This document shows, piece after piece, positions 59,976 to 64,000 of a stretch of 64,000 nucleotides of DNA. Location: positions 42,133,218 through 42,197,217 of the forward strand of contig OY987263.1 in NCBI GenBank assembly GCA_963920665.1, given 5' to 3'. Numbering within the stretch: position 1 is the stretch's first letter; the number at the start of each line of letters is the position of its first letter. The position numbers and the translations under genes are program-made. The notes under the pieces were generated by a model. That model made no database searches, was not told the origin of the DNA, and worked only from the letters and a program-made list of their open reading frames with translations. This DNA comes from Straminergon stramineum. Its lineage: Eukaryota; Streptophyta; Bryopsida; Hypnales; Calliergonaceae.

Positions 59976-62425
59976 AGTCACTTCGGGGATACTAAAACAA
60001 TTATGCCATAGCCCCTTGCATGTACTTGATGGAAGAAAACTCTGTCCACATCATGTGGATTGCAGACAGACGCAATCATCGAACAAGCTCTAGAACACAA
60101 GTGCCAAAAAAAAAGCATTAAACTACTATTGAGTTTCAAAGACACAAGACGTTCTTCCAGAAGAGAAAAGAGAATACAGGATATTTTGAATACTTTTAAA
60201 CGGATATAGAAGAACTGCTGACATCATTTGAAACCCTAATCAGTGAATTTCAATTGGTCTTTGCGGTTTCAAATTTGGAAAACAGAAAATGTGTTTAAAG
60301 CGTGTTAGAAGTATATGACTTACAGATCTCCAAAAGTCTATCGTTTGCATGACTTGACCAACAAATGAGCAAGAAACATAAAAAAATCAAATAATAAATC
60401 AAATGCAAATTAAAAACTGCTCGTTGGCACTCTACATAGACTGTCATCGGATTCGGTTGCTGCCATGTTCGTTGTGGTCACAGTACTTCAAAATAGGAGG
60501 CATATTCTAGCTCATTAGAATCGTATTTTCAGAAGATTTTGCAGCAATAAATTAGAAAGAAAGTTCAGTCCAGAATTCAGCACAAATCTCAAATAATAGT
60601 TTTGAACCCTTCCTCTGGTTACCAGTGCCTTTCATGGCTAGTGTTCCAGTGTAATGGCATGTTCATTCTGCACTAAGATCAAATGTGTCCACAGAGATCC
60701 CAAACTGCAGACTAAAAATTCTCAATGCAATCATCGGACATTCGACATGCAAGTTACCCTATAAAATTGGCCAGGGAAACACACTCTAATCTGTCAGAAC
60801 ACCAAGCACTCCAAGCAACTTTATGACTTAGTAAAACCTCAAGCCAAACTGGACCGTTGCACAGGAATAGTGTGCACCATTCCAATCCGGAGCTTCAGCT
60901 TCAATCCACTCTGCCCCACATTATCAACTAAGCATACAGGTTCCGAGTCTCTACTCTTGGGATAGTGGTAACTAGTACTACGGGTTGCACAACCAGTTCA
61001 CGGTGGGATCCCGCCCGGTGGAGTCATGGAATTGGCCCTGAGCGGGAGCCCTTCACACTCATAGCTGATCGGAAGGGACAATTATGCAACCCCATAGAAG
61101 AAAGTAGACCTTCAGAAAAGCCAATTTGGTCAGAAATGGGTGACGTGCAATTACTTGATTCGTTTTGATTATGAGAAAAGTCCGAGTTTCCAGCTTGCGG
61201 AATTAGAACACACCTCGTTCTCGCAAAATAAGTTGGAGTCAGAAAGGAGGCTGCAATCGAGAGTCGTAGATTCGGAAACTGCATCCAATTGAACAAATCC
61301 AAAAAATCCACCTCAGGATGACCGCGAAAATGCCAAATTGGTTGACTGAAATTCCATCTGCGACAGTTCGGGTTCAAATTCGACTTTCAAGATTCACAAC
61401 CTACACATCAGGAAACTGATACACTGGAACGGGAGCCACACGTTGGTTCATTCCGCAGATTCCATTAAGAAGCAAAAGGGCCTGGTTCGAAACAATCACC
61501 TGAAACTAGACTGGCAAGTTACGATATAATATTGGATCACGAAAATTAGAACTCGACTCCAAAGACCAACGAAAGACTCCTCGGTTGGGAAGTCTACTAC
61601 CACTAATACCGATCAGTAACAGTATAGATCACTGACAACCGCCAACTCGGACATAACACTTTCCCAAGCGACGCAAAACCAAAACATCATGAATGAAGCA
61701 CAGAAAAGCACGACAAATTAGAAACAAGATAGAAACAAACCTCAACAAACCCAAAATGGCTCAAATCGCTCACAAAACAGCCCCCACAATATACGTCCAA
61801 CAAAATATCGAAATCCAAACATCGATAACTGCCTGTAGCGAAAACGAAACGGGTCGAAATAAACCCTACCAATCGAATGAACCGAGCGATGCAACAAAAA
61901 TGAGCGTCCCAATCGCACAGGGAACCGGGTATGGCCAGGTATCGTTTCAGGGCGCGGTGAAACGGCCCCGACAAGCTAGCCACAAGCCGAATTTACAGCC
62001 GAAAACCTTCTTCACAAAATCGATTACCATAAACACAACTGCGAGTCATAGGCTTCATCTTCTGAGAGCGACATCTGATCCACCACTACATCTCACTTCC
62101 CTTGGCTCGATGAGGTCAACAGCAAAGAAGCCAAGGCTCTAAAAGATCATGGTTGTCGGTACAACAAAAGCGCAAGAAATCTAACAGAAGAAGACGACCG
62201 AGAACGGAACCGATAAGAGAAAAAACGCAAAACAAAACACTGCAAGGCGCTCAAGAAAAAAACAGACTCGAAAATCGCGAACCACAAAAAAAAACATCAG
62301 TTTTAACCTGGCACAGGCGACTCGGGGAGCGCTACCGACAGCGTCGCACCAACAACGGACTCTCAGCTGCCACACCCTCGTGAGCATTCAGCGGCAGTCG
62401 GGACGCCCTCGCCTGCTCGAAATGG
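59976..62425. other. Duplicated block 5' of SR2, with a copy-specific insertion
   Basis: Matches 35.04-37.2 kb. Bases about 60434-60835 have no counterpart in copy A, where GCTCGTTAGCACTG joins CAACCTCAAGCC directly. Further on, copy A carries extra sequence absent here (around 35597-35700). No ORF here is under visible protein constraint. Confidence 0.55.
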
Positions 62426-62427
62426 AA

Positions 62428-63180
62428 GTCTCAATTGGTGGTGCTGGACGAGGGTTTGGAGCCTGCACGCACGAGAGAAGCGAACTGCCCCCACCGACTG
62501 CCTGCGGATCGTCGGAGCAGTCTGCCTCTCGACAGCTGCCAAGGCGACGCTGCACTGGGAGACTCTGCGCCAGCCCTCGATTCTCAAGGAAAGCTCCTCC
62601 TTGGCCTGTCCGCCTGCTTTCTCCACTCCTCCAGCACGACGAAGTTTTGCTTGCAGAAGAAGGTGAGCAAGAGAGACTGCTGCTCAATTGGTGGTGCTGG
62701 ACGAGGGTATGGAGCATCCACGCACGAGAGAAGCGAACTGCCCCCACCGACTGCCTGCGGATCGTCGGAGCAGTCTACTTCTCGACAGCTGCCAAGGTGA
62801 CGCTGCACTGCGAGACTCTGCGCCAGCCCTCAATTCTGAAGGAAAGCTCCTCCTCAGCCTGTCCGCCTGCTTTCTCCACTCCTCCAGCACGACGAAGCTT
62901 TGCTTGCAGAAGAAGGTGAGCAAGAGAGGCTGCTGCTCAATTGGTGGTGCTGGACGAGGGTATGGAGCCTGCACGCACGAGAGAAGCGACTGCCCCCACC
63001 GACTGCCTGCGGATCGTCGGAGCAGTCTGCTTCGCGACAGCTGCCAAGGCGACGCTGCACTGCGAGACTCTGCCACAGCCCTCGATTCGCAAGGAAAGCT
63101 CCTCCTCGGCCTGTCCTCCTGCTTTCTCCACTTCTCCAGCGCGACGAAGCTTCGCTTGCACGAAAAGGTAAGCAAGAGAG
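62428..63180 (+). repeat. Three tandem GC-rich repeats of 253 bp, copy B
   Basis: Units start near 62428, 62681 and 62934, again 253 bp apart, with splice-donor-like ends GAAG|GTGAGC, GAAG|GTGAGC and AAAG|GTAAGC. The unit number equals copy A, so the triplication predates the segmental duplication or the two arrays have been kept equal. A few small indels are present, for example one base lost near 62990. Confidence 0.9.
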
Positions 63181-64000
63181 CCTGCTGCAGAAGTACTAGA
63201 CTAGGTCCAATCTCCCAAGTCAAATCTCATCTCAGAGGAGTAAAATCTCCGGGGTCATACCTTTTTATCTATTTAGCACTCCGAGGTATGTCACCTATAA
63301 TCAACACTAATTACAGTTGAGCATAGTTACTTTAACCATGTAACGATGTGGCAGCCTAAGAGTATCTCGCGGACAACAAAGAATCCTTTTTTCTAAGATA
63401 AATAGGCAAATGCTTCATCCTTCAAATTTTGTGTGAAAAAAAGAGATCTTGCACAAATATTTGACCTCCAATGAGTGTTCTTGGGGATTTTGAAACAAAT
63501 GATTCACACATTAGCAAAAAGGATGATTTTCATGGTGACCAACCTAGTAATCTAGGGTGAAACAAATGAATATAAATCATTACAAGATTAGTACAACTAA
63601 AATCGATAGAAGAAAACATCCGACATGGTTCTAATATTGTACTAAAAAAGTTTTTGTAGGCTCTTCTTGGTAGTGAAAAAGGGACTTTGAATTCTCTTAG
63701 ACTACATTTTTAGGACACTATATGTATATACGATGAATTTTCAAAGTATTGGAAATAGGTGTTTCTAAAACCAAGGACAAACTTTCCTGAATAGTAGGAG
63801 TACATTTTAGGCATGAATTTGTAGATTTCCACTTTATAAAGGTATTGGTTCCAAATTCACTTTATTTGATCTTTATAGCAATTGAAAGAGGATCTCAACA
63901 GACTTTTACATGTACTATTTTGATATTGTATAAATAAATTATGGTTTCTTGAAATTTCTTCTTAAGTTGTATATAAACCATCAATAGTCTCTCAAAGACT
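63181..64000. other. Right end of duplicate B
   Basis: Matches 37.96-38.41 kb and then 39.41-39.76 kb, skipping the 1-kb foldback present in copy A. The duplicated segment runs past the window. Confidence 0.8.
63360..63535 (+). repeat. Dispersed repeat of the 20-kb foldback family, duplicate B
   Basis: Counterpart of the 38.14-38.31 kb copy, at the same place relative to the 253-bp repeat block. Confidence 0.6.

Overview
This looks like nuclear DNA of a land plant. The window holds TIR-NB-ARC-LRR (TNL) immune-receptor genes with several introns, consensus GT-AG splice sites, a two-exon remnant of a TLC/ceramide-synthase-type membrane protein, Arabidopsis-type telomere-like motifs (CCCTAAA), and long AT-rich intergenic stretches with many foldback repeats. 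The TIR wording and the presence of a DUF7869-like transposase lean towards a non-flowering plant (bryophyte, fern or gymnosperm). That placement is inference and no marker here fixes the species.

Region 1 (1-14.5 kb) is a large, decayed, intron-containing mobile element or a nest of related elements. Its genes are a minus-strand ORF at the left edge, a plus-strand ORF of about 258 aa (9160-9936), and a plus-strand two-exon transposase-like gene (10063-13224) with signatures I associate with DUF7869. Dozens of copies of one perfect palindrome, ATCGGGAGATCTCCCGAT and its variants, fill the introns and flanks of these genes and occur almost nowhere else in the window. Two blocks form regular arrays with different periods, about 49 bp at 1141-1555 and exactly 55 bp at 10631-11290. 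The 55-bp array lies wholly inside the transposase intron. This is the most unusual signal in the window.

Region 2 (15-64 kb) is a tandem segmental duplication with a period of about 25 kb. The order in each copy is TLC-gene remnant, coiled-coil gene, TNL gene, an S/R/K/E-rich nuclear-type gene, then a GC-rich block of three 253-bp repeats. All genes are on the minus strand. Copy A has its TLC remnant at 15.8-16.3, a coiled-coil gene at 21.25-22.65, TNL1 at 27.84-32.12, SR1 at 32.93-34.64 and the repeat block at 37.2-37.96 kb. Copy B has TLC at 42.69-43.70, a coiled-coil fragment at 45.8-46.1, TNL2 at 52.87-57.06, SR2 at 57.94-59.57 and the repeat block at 62.43-63.18 kb. An extra LRR pseudogene (18.3-19.65 kb) and a third SR-gene 3' fragment (44.4-45.5 kb) show further rounds of duplication.

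The two main copies decay reciprocally. TNL1 has a TAG inside its LRR exon while TNL2 is open throughout. SR1 is open throughout while SR2 has a TGA in its last exon. Every premature stop I found in genes of the window can be explained by a C-to-T transition on one strand, which fits cytosine-methylation decay.

The rest is AT-rich DNA with foldback elements: a 1,058-bp hairpin with 516-bp arms at 25.5-26.6 kb, a foldback inserted in only one duplicate at 38.4-39.4 kb, and several smaller MITE-like elements. Gene models come from reading frames, splice consensus and paralogue comparison inside the window. No database search was possible.
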